A program made the translations under genes and the position numbers. Positions 11,589 through 21,049 of a stretch of 25,000 bases of DNA are shown here, in pieces. Position 1 is the first letter of the stretch. The number at the start of each line of letters is the position of its first letter. The notes under the pieces are model-generated. The model searched no databases. It had not been told where the DNA came from and saw only the letters and a program-made list of their open reading frames with translations. Source of the stretch: Mesostigma viride (lineage: Eukaryota > Streptophyta > Mesostigmatophyceae > Mesostigmatales > Mesostigmataceae); assembly GCA_009746045.1 (NCBI GenBank), contig RPFO01000072.1, positions 4,312,245-4,337,244 of the forward strand, written 5' to 3'.

Positions 11589-11717
11589 TATGCATCTAAA
11601 GGCGGGAAGTTCAGGCTGACGCACCCACGGACAACCACGCTGAATTACCCAACATACACAACTACTAGACTATATAGACCCAACAAACGAGGGTCCAACT
11701 CAGGGTCGGAATTAAAA
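11589..11717. repeat. Right part of the decayed ankyrin-intron segment (insertion target)
   Basis: Motifs tatgcat, gttcaggctgacgcaccc, cggacaacca and caacaaacgagggtcc match 129-213, 2550-2632 and 6497-6577. The LTR element starts inside this copy, directly after taaaa at 11713-11717, a candidate 5-bp target duplication whose partner lies beyond the window. Confidence 0.75.
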
Positions 11718-12301
11718 TGTTACGTCCCGGCCCTTTTGGTCGGACGTAACAATAGATTAAATTACTAAAGCCATGTGGCCGTTGTACTGGGTTTTATGAA
11801 TAATGACTATTGTGTGAACTGGACTAGTTATTTCGGTCCTAGGTTGGCCTTTTAGGGGCCGGTGCCGTGGCGCCGCGCCAGTTCTGGGTCTGTCTATAGT
11901 TCTAGGCGTGGATCCTGTAGTTGGGGGTCGATGTCGGCCCGGATCCTACGCGGAATGAGTGACTTGGATTGCCCAATGGGATTTGACGTTGTATCTGCGC
12001 CGCAAGCAACCTAGGTTAAATTAGTCCAAGGACGAGAGTCTCGTCCTCTTGGTTTGATGAATGATAAGTGCGAATACGCCTACACATTGAGCCCGGGGCA
12101 ATTATCCATTTGTAATTGGTCTTGCTAGCCATTATAAGTGTGTACAAATTAGCTTGGCATCAAGCCGTGATGCCAGATATCTCACGACTCACGTCGTGAA
12201 GCGCAACCTACTTTAGGCCATCTTGAATTATTCCTAATTCCGGCAAAGAGGGTCTTTCGCTACGTAGCTCAGGCTAGGTGTGTCTGGGCTGGGACGTAAC
12301 A
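11718..12301 (+). repeat. 5' LTR (584 bp)
   Basis: The LTR begins TGTTACGTCC and ends GGACGTAACA, a 10 bp terminal inverted repeat. It matches 24484-25000 over its first 517 bp without gaps. Three transitions separate them: 11769 A against G, 12001 C against T, 12028 A against G. The end at 12301 is inferred from the terminal inverted repeat and the TGG that follows at 12303, because the 3' LTR end is outside the window. A third copy of GGACGTAACA lies at 11742-11751, so the first 34 bp form a hairpin. Other hairpins are at 12026-12052, 12156-12174 and 12182-12199. Confidence 0.93.
12133..12138 (+). promoter_or_regulatory. Possible LTR TATA box
   Basis: TATAAG lies about 415 bp into the LTR, where a U3 promoter would be expected. 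The two hairpins at 12156-12199 would then fall near the transcript start. This rests on the motif and position only. Confidence 0.35.
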
Positions 12302-12302
12302 C

Positions 12303-12315
12303 TGGTTATCGGAGG
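12303..12315 (+). promoter_or_regulatory. Putative primer-binding site
   Basis: TGGTTATCGGAGG follows the inferred LTR end by one base and starts with TGG, the complement of a tRNA CCA end. It partly resembles the initiator-Met primer site of plant elements (TGGTATCAGAGC) with an extra T, but I cannot assign a tRNA with confidence. Confidence 0.55.
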
Positions 12316-12411
12316 AAATGTGCTGGAAAGGTTAGCTAACTCTCGCGGAGAGGGTTAGTGAGGCCAATTAGGATACCAAGGCGGAGCTTGGCGTAGGTAG
12401 AGGTTCCGGAA

Positions 12412-12616
12412 TTCAACGATTGCTGACAGGTCGGCGGCCAGCCCGTAAAGGGATTCAACGACGACCTAGACAGCAAGCGGCCAGTCTGGGATACTCGGCG
12501 GGGCTAGCAATAGTCCTGTGGTGAGGTGCTGTCAACGATAGCGTTCAGCTCTCCTGTTTTCAACGACACCTAGTGGCGGCCAGGGCTTGCCTTCAACGAC
12601 ACCGGGTGGCGGCCAG
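12412..12616 (+). repeat. Four degenerate copies of TTCAACGA...GGCGGCCAG
   Basis: Copies lie at 12412-12441, 12454-12484, 12559-12583 and 12592-12616. The last two are almost identical (25 bp, differing at two bases). A half copy (tcaacgatagcgttcagc) is near 12532. Recurring TTCAACGA and GCGGCCAG boxes in the leader suggest a structural or protein-binding role, perhaps packaging, but this is a guess. Confidence 0.7.
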
Positions 12617-13052
12617 CTCAGGAGGGATTAACGTCATCGACGATGGTACGTCCCCTAGTTAGGATTCTTTCTTTGCAAGCTATGCCTGCGGAAGGCTAGC
12701 TGGCGTGCTCGCTTTCTCTCCGGGTCCGCACGCGTAGGGGGGTCTTGTTATACGTTGTACCCTCTATAGGTTGTGATTGTCGTGGTTCCTATGGACGTCG
12801 CGGAGACGGACATCGTTGTTTGACCCGCAAGGGGTCGTGGGGGTGGATACCGTCTGGCTGTTGCCGACTGTGTTGACGGTGTTTACCTCCGTGTGCTTAC
12901 TGTATAGCCCTTGCAGCGGAAGCTTGGGCCTGTGCTGTGCTAGACTCTGTGCTCTCTCCTCGTTTGTTTTGGTAAAGGTCACTGCATTTAGAGGTAGCCT
13001 GGGATTCCCCTTTCTCTCCTGCTTGCAAGCCGCTGCCAGCCTATGATGTAAC

Positions 13053-13394
13053 ATGCCCAGACGCAACAGAATAAATAAGGGTGGTCAATCTGGTTTTCCT
13101 TACTATGCCGTGGCCCATGATGGGGGCGAGGGTAGACCAGCCATATTTTATAGTTGGAAGGCTTGTGAAGAACACATCAAGGATAAGATAATGTCCAGAG
13201 ACTCTAGTGCTAAGTGGAAGGGGTTTGATAACATCACTGATGCAGATAGGTTTGTTAGGGAACACATGCCATTGCCTGAGGGGATGCACACCACTCGTGG
13301 ATGCCCTAAGCCACCCACGCTCAGCAGTCAGGGGGAGGGGACAGCAGTTACAGTTACCTTCTCTCAGCTGACCATTGGCCCTAGCAAACAGTAG
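13053..13394 (+). CDS. ORF1: RNase H1 N-terminal hybrid-binding / caulimovirus viroplasmin-type domain protein
   Basis: This 113-residue ORF starts at ATG 13053 and stops at TAG 13392-13394. Residues about 16-72 match the RNase H1 N-terminal hybrid-binding fold, also found in caulimovirus viroplasmin. Visible features are YYAVAHDG, then IFYSWKACEEHI, then an AKWKGF motif and DADRFVREHM, corresponding to the family pattern YAV..G..GIY.SW..C...V, A.YK.F and A..F. In RNase H1 this domain binds RNA/DNA hybrids or double-stranded RNA. No catalytic RNase H domain follows, so it would act as a stand-alone nucleic-acid-binding protein. It lies between leader and gag, in a different frame from gag. 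The N-terminus is basic (MPRRNRINK), and the last 30 residues look disordered. The domain assignment is by eye; expression is unproven. Confidence 0.8.
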   Translation: MPRRNRINKGGQSGFPYYAVAHDGGEGRPAIFYSWKACEEHIKDKIMSRDSSAKWKGFDNITDADRFVREHMPLPEGMHTTRGCPKPPTLSSQGEGTAVTVTFSQLTIGPSKQ

Positions 13395-13455
13395 AGGAGA
13401 CTATTACTAGGGAGTAGTACTAGACTCTATATTTATAGATCTATAGTACGTGGTT

Positions 13456-13456
<1 letters not shown>

Positions 13457-13491
<35 letters not shown>

Positions 13492-13512
13492 CCTGGGGAG
13501 GTGTTGCCTGCA
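13457..13512 (+). promoter_or_regulatory. (CT)15 tract and possible 3' splice site upstream of gag
   Basis: A pure (CT)15 run (13457-13486) is followed by tttcttcctgg and then ttgcctgcag ending at 13512, a layout resembling a polypyrimidine tract plus AG acceptor. The probable gag ATG is 25 bases downstream at 13537. If used, splicing would remove ORF1 and place gag first on the message. Donor and usage are unknown. Confidence 0.35.
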
Positions 13513-13837
13513 GTGTAAGGTACCGGTACGAGCACCATGCCAACACGGTACCAAACAAGGAACGCCAGAGAGACAGAAGACGAGACTAGAGAAAGAGACT
13601 CAGATAATAGAGAGGTAGAACCGGTAGACAACCACGAGCACGGTACAGAGGGGCTATAGGTACCACCGCACGTCCAAGTAGGGACAGGTACAGGTGAGGT
13701 CATGGAGAGACCTGTGGAAGGCTCCCCACGATCCAGAGACCAGAACCCTAGTTTCCCAGCGGATGGGGACAATCTAGACGCCTTAACAGGGCAGGAAGAT
13801 GACAGAAGTGACCGAGAGATACTACAAGGGGACTCGC

Positions 13838-14070
<233 letters not shown>

Positions 14071-15875
14071 CAACAGTCACCGCAGCAGCAACGGCAACAA
14101 CAGCAATCCCGACCGCGGCAGCAACAACCGCAGACGAGACTACATTGGCTACCACCTGATCCTGAGCAGCAGGGAGACGAGAATGAAGATACCCTGCACT
14201 ACCGCTATCAGCAGCCAGCCACAGGGCGGCCATCGCATCCTTGGGCGGGGCGGGGGCGCCCCCAGGGACCTCCGCCGGGCCCCACCCACCGGGGCAGACG
14301 CAGAGTGTCCTTCGGCAGCACTTCCCTGTTACCCACGGCGTTATGGAATTCGGATGAGGATGGGGAGATTCCAGGGGCAGATGGCGAGTTCGACGATCTA
14401 GAGGGGACTGGCGAGGTTGACGAGGAACCAGTTACGCAGGGCCCACCCGTTGGTACTCATAGACCACGGGCCAGGCCAGGGGATGACAGAAGCAGTGTCA
14501 CTGCCCGAGGCGAGGAGACTCATACGCCCGTCCAGCGCCCGGTACCTCAACCGCAGCGTCCACGGGTGTTTGACAGCAGCGTGGTCCCATCGCCTGCGCC
14601 TGTCGGCAACCTTAATTTCAGCAGGGTGGCCTTGGATGACCCGGGGTACGAACATCCCTCATCAGTACAGGTGCGGCGGACTCATGGTACGCCGTCCAGG
14701 TCCGGATCTCTCCCCCGGTCGCAGCCCCCCGCCTTCGGCTCCATCTCCTACGTAGACGTCGGTGGGCCCATCACCAACGCGGTAAAGGCCCCACCGATGC
14801 CCAATTTCAAGAATGTACCCAAGCTGCACGCGGACATGAAACCGCGCGAGGTAGACGAATGGGGACGCATGTGGCAACAGCAGTATACCATCTGGCGCAA
14901 TCCCCACAGCTGGCAGCTGGCCACTTGTGATCTGATCCCGCATGTGGTTAACACCTGCATGGACCCCTCGGTGGTGAGCATCCTGAATTGTGAGAGCATC
15001 GCATCCCAGTCGTACCCGCAAACCGTAGAGGAGCTGATGGATCGGGTGCGCCGCAAGCTGGTGCCCCCAGATGCTGTTATCCACGAGCGACTCGCATTCG
15101 GCAAGCTGCGCCAGGGAACCACCCCGTACCGCGAGTTTCTCTCCAAGTTTGAGTCCAGGGCCGCCTACCTGACAGACATGACCTGGTATGAGTACAAGAT
15201 CCGGTTCATTGAGGCACTCAGCCCCGAGCTGCAGGATGAGGTACTGAAGCACTATGCTGAGGTCCCTTGGGAGGAGTGGGACATCTTGAATATCCAGAGG
15301 TATCTTCTGCAGGTGGCCGATGTGGTGACTCGCGGGCGCGCACCCTCAGTGCGCCGTTTCTTCAGGCCAGCTCCCCCGCGACGGGTGAATCAGATGTACT
15401 CCACTGAGTTCACCGGCGAGGAGGAGGACGAGTACCTCGACGACCCTGATGATGGCTACATTGACCAGGGTGTCAACGCGATCGACGCTAGCAAGGCGCG
15501 GTGCTTCATGTGCAGTGAGGTGGGACACCTCAAGCGCGACTGCCCAAAGCTCCGGGGCAAGCACGCCAGTCGTGGTGCAGGGGATATGGAACCCAGCGCT
15601 CGCTTCTCTGGTCCAGCCTTCGGCAGCCGCCCCGACTCCTCCGGTCCCCGGGACCGACCCCGCAACGCGGGTGAGCGTGCGGCTCGCCTGCAGCATGCCA
15701 GACAGGTTCCGACTCAGTACCAGCAGCCGCGACCACCCGCGACCAGCTCTACCAAGGGTGTGTTGCGTGCGGTCAACGAGATGGAGGCGCGGCGACAGTC
15801 CTCCTCTTCCGGCCAGACGCACGCTGTGGCTGGCTACGAGTATGACGACGAGGAGGAGGCTGACGAAGAGGAGGA

Positions 15876-15928
15876 GGGGGGGGAAGAGGGCGGGCGGTCG
15901 GGCGAGGCGGCCTCCCGTCCCACCGCTC
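15876..15928 (+). promoter_or_regulatory. Candidate -1 ribosomal frameshift signal at the gag/pol junction
   Basis: A run of eight G (15876-15883) gives the slippery heptamer G GGG GGG in the gag frame. A stem follows: 15892-15898 pairs with 15922-15928 (GCGGT with ACCGC plus two further pairs), extended by GGGCG with CGTCC and an inner AGG/CCT hairpin. The spacer is about 9-11 bases. Slipping back one base enters a frame open to 16104, whose product includes GVEDRVEKSYGSPDAESTRV, a plausible linker to the protease. All-G slippery sites are uncommon, so this remains a hypothesis. Confidence 0.4.
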
Positions 15929-18900
15929 CTCGGGAGTAGTAGCCTTGCCCGTGGGCTTGGGCCCCGGGGTAGAGGATAGGGTAGAGAAATCATATGGTAG
16001 TCCTGACGCGGAGTCAACTAGAGTAGAGGTAGACGTCAACAACGTGGCTTCAGACGCGTCCACCCAACCGGCGGCGCGTGCATCTCAAGGGGGCTCGCGT
16101 CCTTGATCCGTATTTGAAGGAGAAAACGGTCATGGACGTGAAGTTTCTGGTCGACACCGGTGCCTCCACGTCCTTCATCAACGAGGCCCTGGTGCGCCGG
16201 CTGGGCCTGGTCCCACGACCACACACCACGGCAGTGTATGTCACCTATTCGGATGGCCGGCGACACCAATCGCCGGGCCTAGCAGACATCAAGGGTGTGC
16301 TGCAGGGCACGCCGGTGGACCTGGTGGCGACTATTGCGCCGCTGGGCGCTGCCGACATCATCATTGGAGTGGACTGGTTGGACAAGCAGGATGTGGACAT
16401 CAGCGTGCGCCGACGGGTAGTTTGGTTCCCGGACGGTTCCTTCTGGTGCCCCGACAGCGAGTACAGGGCACAGGCCGCTGAGGTCCATAACATTACACAC
16501 GAGCGCTCGGCGGACGGGCCTCGACCAGCGTCCCAGATCCTGATGAGTAGCAAGACGCTGGCGCGCCAGCTCCGGAAGGGCAAGGAGTATGCGATGTACC
16601 GTATAGACCTGGACAGCACTCCGGCCATGCTTAATGAGATCGGTGTCGGCTTCACTCCGGACGAGCTGGCGCGGTTCAACGCCGTCCTGGAGAAGCGCGC
16701 TACTCTCTTCGCGGATCGCACCCCCCAGTTCCCTCCCAATCGATCGGTGCTACACCGTATCCAGGTCCAGGAGGGTTCCGGGCCGACAGTGTCTCCCATG
16801 TACCGCATGGGCCCAGTCGAGCTGGTGGAGCTCAAGAAGATCCTCATTTCACTGCTCGACGCCGGGCTCATTGAACCCAGCAACAGCCCCTTCTCAGCGG
16901 GCGTGCTGCTCGTTCCCAAGCCAGGGAGCAAGTGGCGTCTGGTGACTGACTACCGGAAGCTGAACGCCATCACTGTCAAGTCCCGGTATCCTCTACCGCG
17001 GATCGACGACATCTTCAACCGTGTCCAAGGGGCTACGTGTTTCACCGTCATCGACTGTGCGGACGGGTTTTGGCAGCTGCGCATCGCGCCAGAAGACTGC
17101 CACAAGACCGCGTTCGCTACGCCCTTCGGTCACTACCAGTTTCGGGTGGCGGCAATGGGGCTGTGTAATTCGCCTGCGTCCTTCCATATGCTCATGAACG
17201 ACATCCTCCGTCCGGTGATGGGCACGGCCCACCTGCCGCAGGTCTCCAAGGATCTGATGGACCCGCAGAAGGGGGCGCGACCACCCTGGACCTACAAGCG
17301 CACGTGCGCGCTGGCGTACCTGGACGACATCCTGGTGTACTCCAAGACGTTCGAGGAGCACCTGGAGGATGTTGACGCAGTGCTGCAGATCATGGAAGAC
17401 GAGCACCTGTCGGCGCGGAAGGCCAAGGTGCGCGCCGGTCGCTCTGTGCCGTTTCTGGGCCATACCCTGTCCGCGGACGGCATCGCGACCGATCCGGAGA
17501 AGATCGAGGTCGTCCAGCAATGGCCGGTCCCCACAGACGTGAAAGGGGTGCGCAGTTTCCTGGGGTTGGCATCCTACTACCGGCGGTTCATCCCGAGGTT
17601 TGCCACCATCGCCGCCCCGATCAACGCTCTTCTCAAGAAGGGTACCGTTCCTTTGGGCTGAGCAGTGCCAACAGGCTTTCGAGGCACTTAAGCGCCACCT
17701 CACCACAGCGCCTGTCCTCGTCCTGCCGGACCCGGCCCTTCCTTTCGTCGTGGCTACCGACGCCAGCAAGGTGGCCATCGGGGGGTTCTCCTGCAGGACC
17801 AAGGCAAGGGCCTTCAGCCCATCGAGTACATCTCACGCACATGATTCCGGCGGAGCGGAATTATCCAGTGCATCAGCAGGAACTCCTGGCAGTCGTCTAC
17901 AGCTGCCACACGTGGCGTCATCATCTCCTGGGGGCCCAGTTTTCGGTGGCCATTAGTGAGCAGGGGGATCTCGACCCCCACCGCCTGGTAATCCACACGG
18001 ACCACCGGCCGCTCACCCACCTCCTGGTGCAGCCCAATCTGACGCCCCGCCAAGCGCGGTGGATGGAGTACTTGTCACAGTTTGCGCCGTTCAAGATCCA
18101 ATATGTCAAGGGCGCGGACAACGTGGTGCCCGACGCCCTCTCGCGACGGGCGGACTATAGGTTCTACGAGGACATGGACGTGCTGCATACCACCTGCGTA
18201 CCAGTGGCCGCCCCGGGGACCGCCTACGGTGTGGAACCACGGTCTCCCCTGGCCCGCCACCTGTTTCATCTTGGGCACACCACCATGAATGACTTGTCAC
18301 CCCTCCTGGAGGAGACGGTTCGGCCAAGCGCCCACGAGGACGTGGACACCCCCGGGGAGGGGGAGGGGTCGCATACGCGCGTTCCCCTTAGTCACGTGGT
18401 GCCGCCCCAGGGAATTTTTCAGCTTCAGCCGATCGGCCCTCCCACAGTCTTCTCAGAATTCGTCAACCAGGCGAGTATGGATGCGGAGGACCCGGCCGCG
18501 GACGCGTTCACAGTCACGTCGGACCTGGAGACGATGATCAGTCGTTTCACGGTCACGGAGGAAGCGGCGCTTGAAGCCATCCGGGCGCATCCCCAGCAGA
18601 TGGGTGCCTACCCTTGCAAGTTCCAGGATGGGCGCCTATTCGTGAGTGTCCAGCCGGAGGAATGGCGGCTGTATGTTCCTGAGCTTTTTAGGGCTGCCTT
18701 GCTTCACGAGCTCCATGATTCCCTCCTAGGCGGACATCAAGGAAGCCACCGCCTCCTTCCCCGGGCCCGCAAGCATTTCTATTGGCCAGGGATGAAGGAG
18801 TATATCGAGACGTATGTGCGCCAGTGCCCCTCGTGTCAGATCATGAAGTCCGGGAACACGGGCTCTCAGGAAGTCCCTACGACGCTGCCGGATCCTATGG

Positions 18901-19802
18901 GTCCTTGGGATTCTATCATGATGGACTTCATCGGCCCGTTTAAGAAGACGAAGAGCGGCAACAGCATGGTCTTGGTGTTCGTGGACCGCCTGACGCGCAT
19001 GTGTCACTTGGCCCCGTGTCCGGTCGACCTCACAACAGCGGAGGAGTGCGCCAAGATATACTTGACGCACGTGTTTCGGTTTCACGGGCTCAGCCGACAG
19101 TTCATCTCTGACCGCGACAAGCTCTTCACGGCCAAATTCTGGCAGGAATTTTTCGAGCGACTGGGCACCAAGGTGTCCCTGGGCACGGCCTACCACAGCT
19201 CGTCGTCGCACCTGGTGGAGCGGTTGAACCGCACAGTGCAAGAGACCATGCGACACTACACCGACACGGTGGGCAGCAATTGGGAAGAACTTCTGGGCTT
19301 GGTGGAGTTTTCCCTGAACAATGCCCCCCAGGCCGCCCATGGGTTTACTCCCTCTTTCCTCAACTCCGGCCGACACCCTCTCACACCGCTCGACTTGCTT
19401 ACGAGCCCCGGACTTGGAGAGGATAAGGTCGAGCTGGACACCCTTCAGGGGGTTGAGCGGTTGCTGCAGCGGATGCACCAGGCGCATAACACCGCAGTCC
19501 AAGGCTACCGCGCAGCGACAGAGCGGTATCTGGAGAGGACAGCCGGCAAGCGGGATCACCGGACGCCGTCCATCGAGGTGGGCGATTGGGTCCTGGTTGA
19601 GGGCCCGCAGATCGGGCGATTTTCACACAAGGTGGAGAAGGAGCTGAAGACTAAGCTCCGTCCCATGTTCCTGGGTCCGTACAAGGTCCTCACCAAGTTC
19701 GACGATGTCATGTTCCAGGTGGACATCCCAGTGTCATGGAACCTCACGTCCAACCGTTTCCACCGTGACCAGCTCAAGTTGTATCACCAGAACACCATCT
19801 AG
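15882..19802 (+). pseudogene. pol: pol polyprotein: protease, reverse transcriptase, RNase H, integrase (frameshifted; chromodomain cut off by TAG)
   Basis: Pol makes and integrates the cDNA. In order: aspartic protease (LVDTGAS at 16144; IIIGVDWLD); RT (VTDYRKLNAI; VIDCADGFWQL; YLDDILVYS at 17317); RNase H (VVATDASK, ELLAVV, VIHTDHRPL and VVPDALSR, giving the D-E-D-D set); integrase HHCC (HELHDSLLGGH, CPSC), DDE core (MMDFIGP, ISDRDKLF, VERLNR) and GPY/F-type FLGPYKVL. Breaks: the pre-protease linker frame stops at TGA 16104, restored if the G5 run at 16089 had four; GGG near 17640, stop TGA 17659; G6 at 17780 where seven fit; one missing A near 17841. TAG at 19800 precedes a chromodomain-like tail (EVAAIVGHRDVKRG, QYRVRWRFA, SEDSWR) readable to 20030; the inverted copy has CAG there. 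Pol start is uncertain (15882 if by frameshifting). Confidence 0.93.
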
Positions 19803-21019
19803 GGCAGGGTCAATCCCCCGGCCCCGCTGGAGTTCAATCCGGACACGGGGGAACAGGAGGACGAGGTGGCAGCGATCGTGGGACACCGGGATGTCAAACG
19901 GGGACGAGGGGTCCAGCGACAATACCGGGTGCGATGGCGATTCGCACAGCATGAGTCTGAGGACTCCTGGCGCACCGCCACTGAGTTAGCGGGGTGCGCC
20001 CGCTTACTAGAAGCATATAAGAAGACGCACTAGTTGCGTTAGCAGACCACATCCGGTAGGGTGTAGGGTGAGAGTGGTGTGTGAGCTGGGTATCACGTAC
20101 ACGCCGACTAATGCCCTGGCATCTTGTGTGTGGGCTGCGCAGGGGGACGCCGCGGAGGCGCTTCCCAGGGGCCATACTTCCGTCGGCGCCGCGGAGGCTG
20201 CAGACGCAGAAATCCGGGAAGCAGACGGGGAGTCCAGCGATGAAGATCTGGTTGCCATGGACATACCCGACCAACCTGAGGACCCACAACCAGAAGCGGG
20301 GGCGAGGTCGCAGATAGCTCGCGGAGAGCCTGCAGTTCGAGGGGGTGCCCTAGGGGCCGGGGGCTCGGGAAGTGGTGGCTGGCAGACGGGGCCTTCATCT
20401 GGCCGCGAGAAACATCGTCCAGACCCGGAGCACCGGACACGCGTACGTTGCAGCTAGTGAAGGAGCTGCACGAGGAGACATTTAATCCCCGAGTGTTCTT
20501 GCGCGACTATGGTCGGGAGGGTGAAGCCTTGTTGGAACGACGACGTCGGCGCCGTAACCGGATGCCTTCGGAACTCCGCGCTGATTCCATTATGGCGCGG
20601 GTCGGCCCTGCGCATTTGGATACTTTTCGAGGGTTCGTGCGGCGCAACGTGGGGTTCAAGATCGAGACCCGCACTGCAGCGCGCGACGGCGTGGTGGTCG
20701 GCACAGATTGGGAAACCCATGAGCGGGAGTGTTCTTGTCACGCGTGCATGAACACGCTGGAAGCGGGTCTGGCATTTCCACGGCTTTTGCTCCTCCTACT
20801 TCCACCCGCAGTGCGGAAACTGCTGGAACAATACTTTCCCCGGTACCTTCCGTTGGAGGGGGCGATACGGGGCGAAAAATGTCGGCGTGAGGGGCAGTAT
20901 TCGTTACGGCAGGCTCTGGATCGCATCGTGGCCATGGATGATGAAGACCAGGACGATGGGAGTGAGGGGTACGACTCCGATTCTGACGACCATCCTCCAC
21001 GCCCTCTCCCTCGCTCTCC
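19457..21019 (+). repeat. Left arm of a large fold-back inverted duplication
   Basis: This 1563 bp arm is the reverse complement of 21407-22979. I count about a dozen substitutions and one 10 bp gap: cgccggcaag, present at 22017-22026 of the right arm, is missing after 20409. It contains the integrase C-terminus, chromodomain tail and the start of ORF3 in sense orientation. It ends at a CCGCGG box where the sequence switches to the opposite strand. Confidence 0.95.
20257..21019 (+). pseudogene. ORF3 N-terminal fragment, sense copy, frameshifted
   Basis: I do not recognise this protein. The first in-frame ATG is 20257 (MDIPDQPEDPQPEAG), although the frame is open from 20011, just after pol. 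The 10 bp deletion after 20409 breaks the frame, which ends at TAG 20455; the protein continues in another frame as LVKELHEETFNPRVFLRDYG, a basic RRRRRRNR stretch resembling a nuclear localisation signal, a CSCHACMNTLEAG cysteine group, a short hydrophobic LLLLLLPPAV, and an acidic MDDEDQDDGSEGYDSDSDD segment. Sense ORF3 ends at about 21019, at the fold-back junction; sequence after that is antisense to ORF3 middle, so the open frame to 21272 is chimeric. The intact version of this part lies on the minus strand at 21018-22179. Confidence 0.7.
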
Positions 21020-21049
21020 GCCGCGGTCTCCGTCGTATCCGGTCGCGGT
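21018..21049. repeat. 32 bp inverted repeat, left copy (partner 22975-23006)
   Basis: The sequence from ccgccgcggtctccgtcgta to ggtcgcggt is the exact reverse complement of 22975-23006. The two copies mark the ends of the inverted segment. They arise because the reversed copy carries the ORF3 stretch at which sense ORF3 resumes on the right. Confidence 0.95.

Larger units (their letters stand above)
12302..13052 (+). other. Element leader (5' untranslated region)
   Basis: About 750 bp lie between the LTR and the first credible ORF. An open frame at 12777-13046 starts only at TTG and has no family signature, so I leave it out. The leader holds the repeat at 12412-12616 and probably the packaging and dimerisation signals usual for this region. 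Short upstream ATGs, for example 12319, would interfere with simple scanning to 13053. Confidence 0.6.

Noticed and set aside
12053-12076. Hammerhead-like TTGATGA...CGAAT in the LTR (retrozyme idea)
   Set aside because: The core CTGATGA and GAAA boxes do not match and no proper stem II or cleavage site is evident.
12777-13046. 89-codon plus-strand ORF in the leader
   Set aside because: It starts at TTG, ends before ORF1 and has no family signature; the leader is expected to be non-coding.
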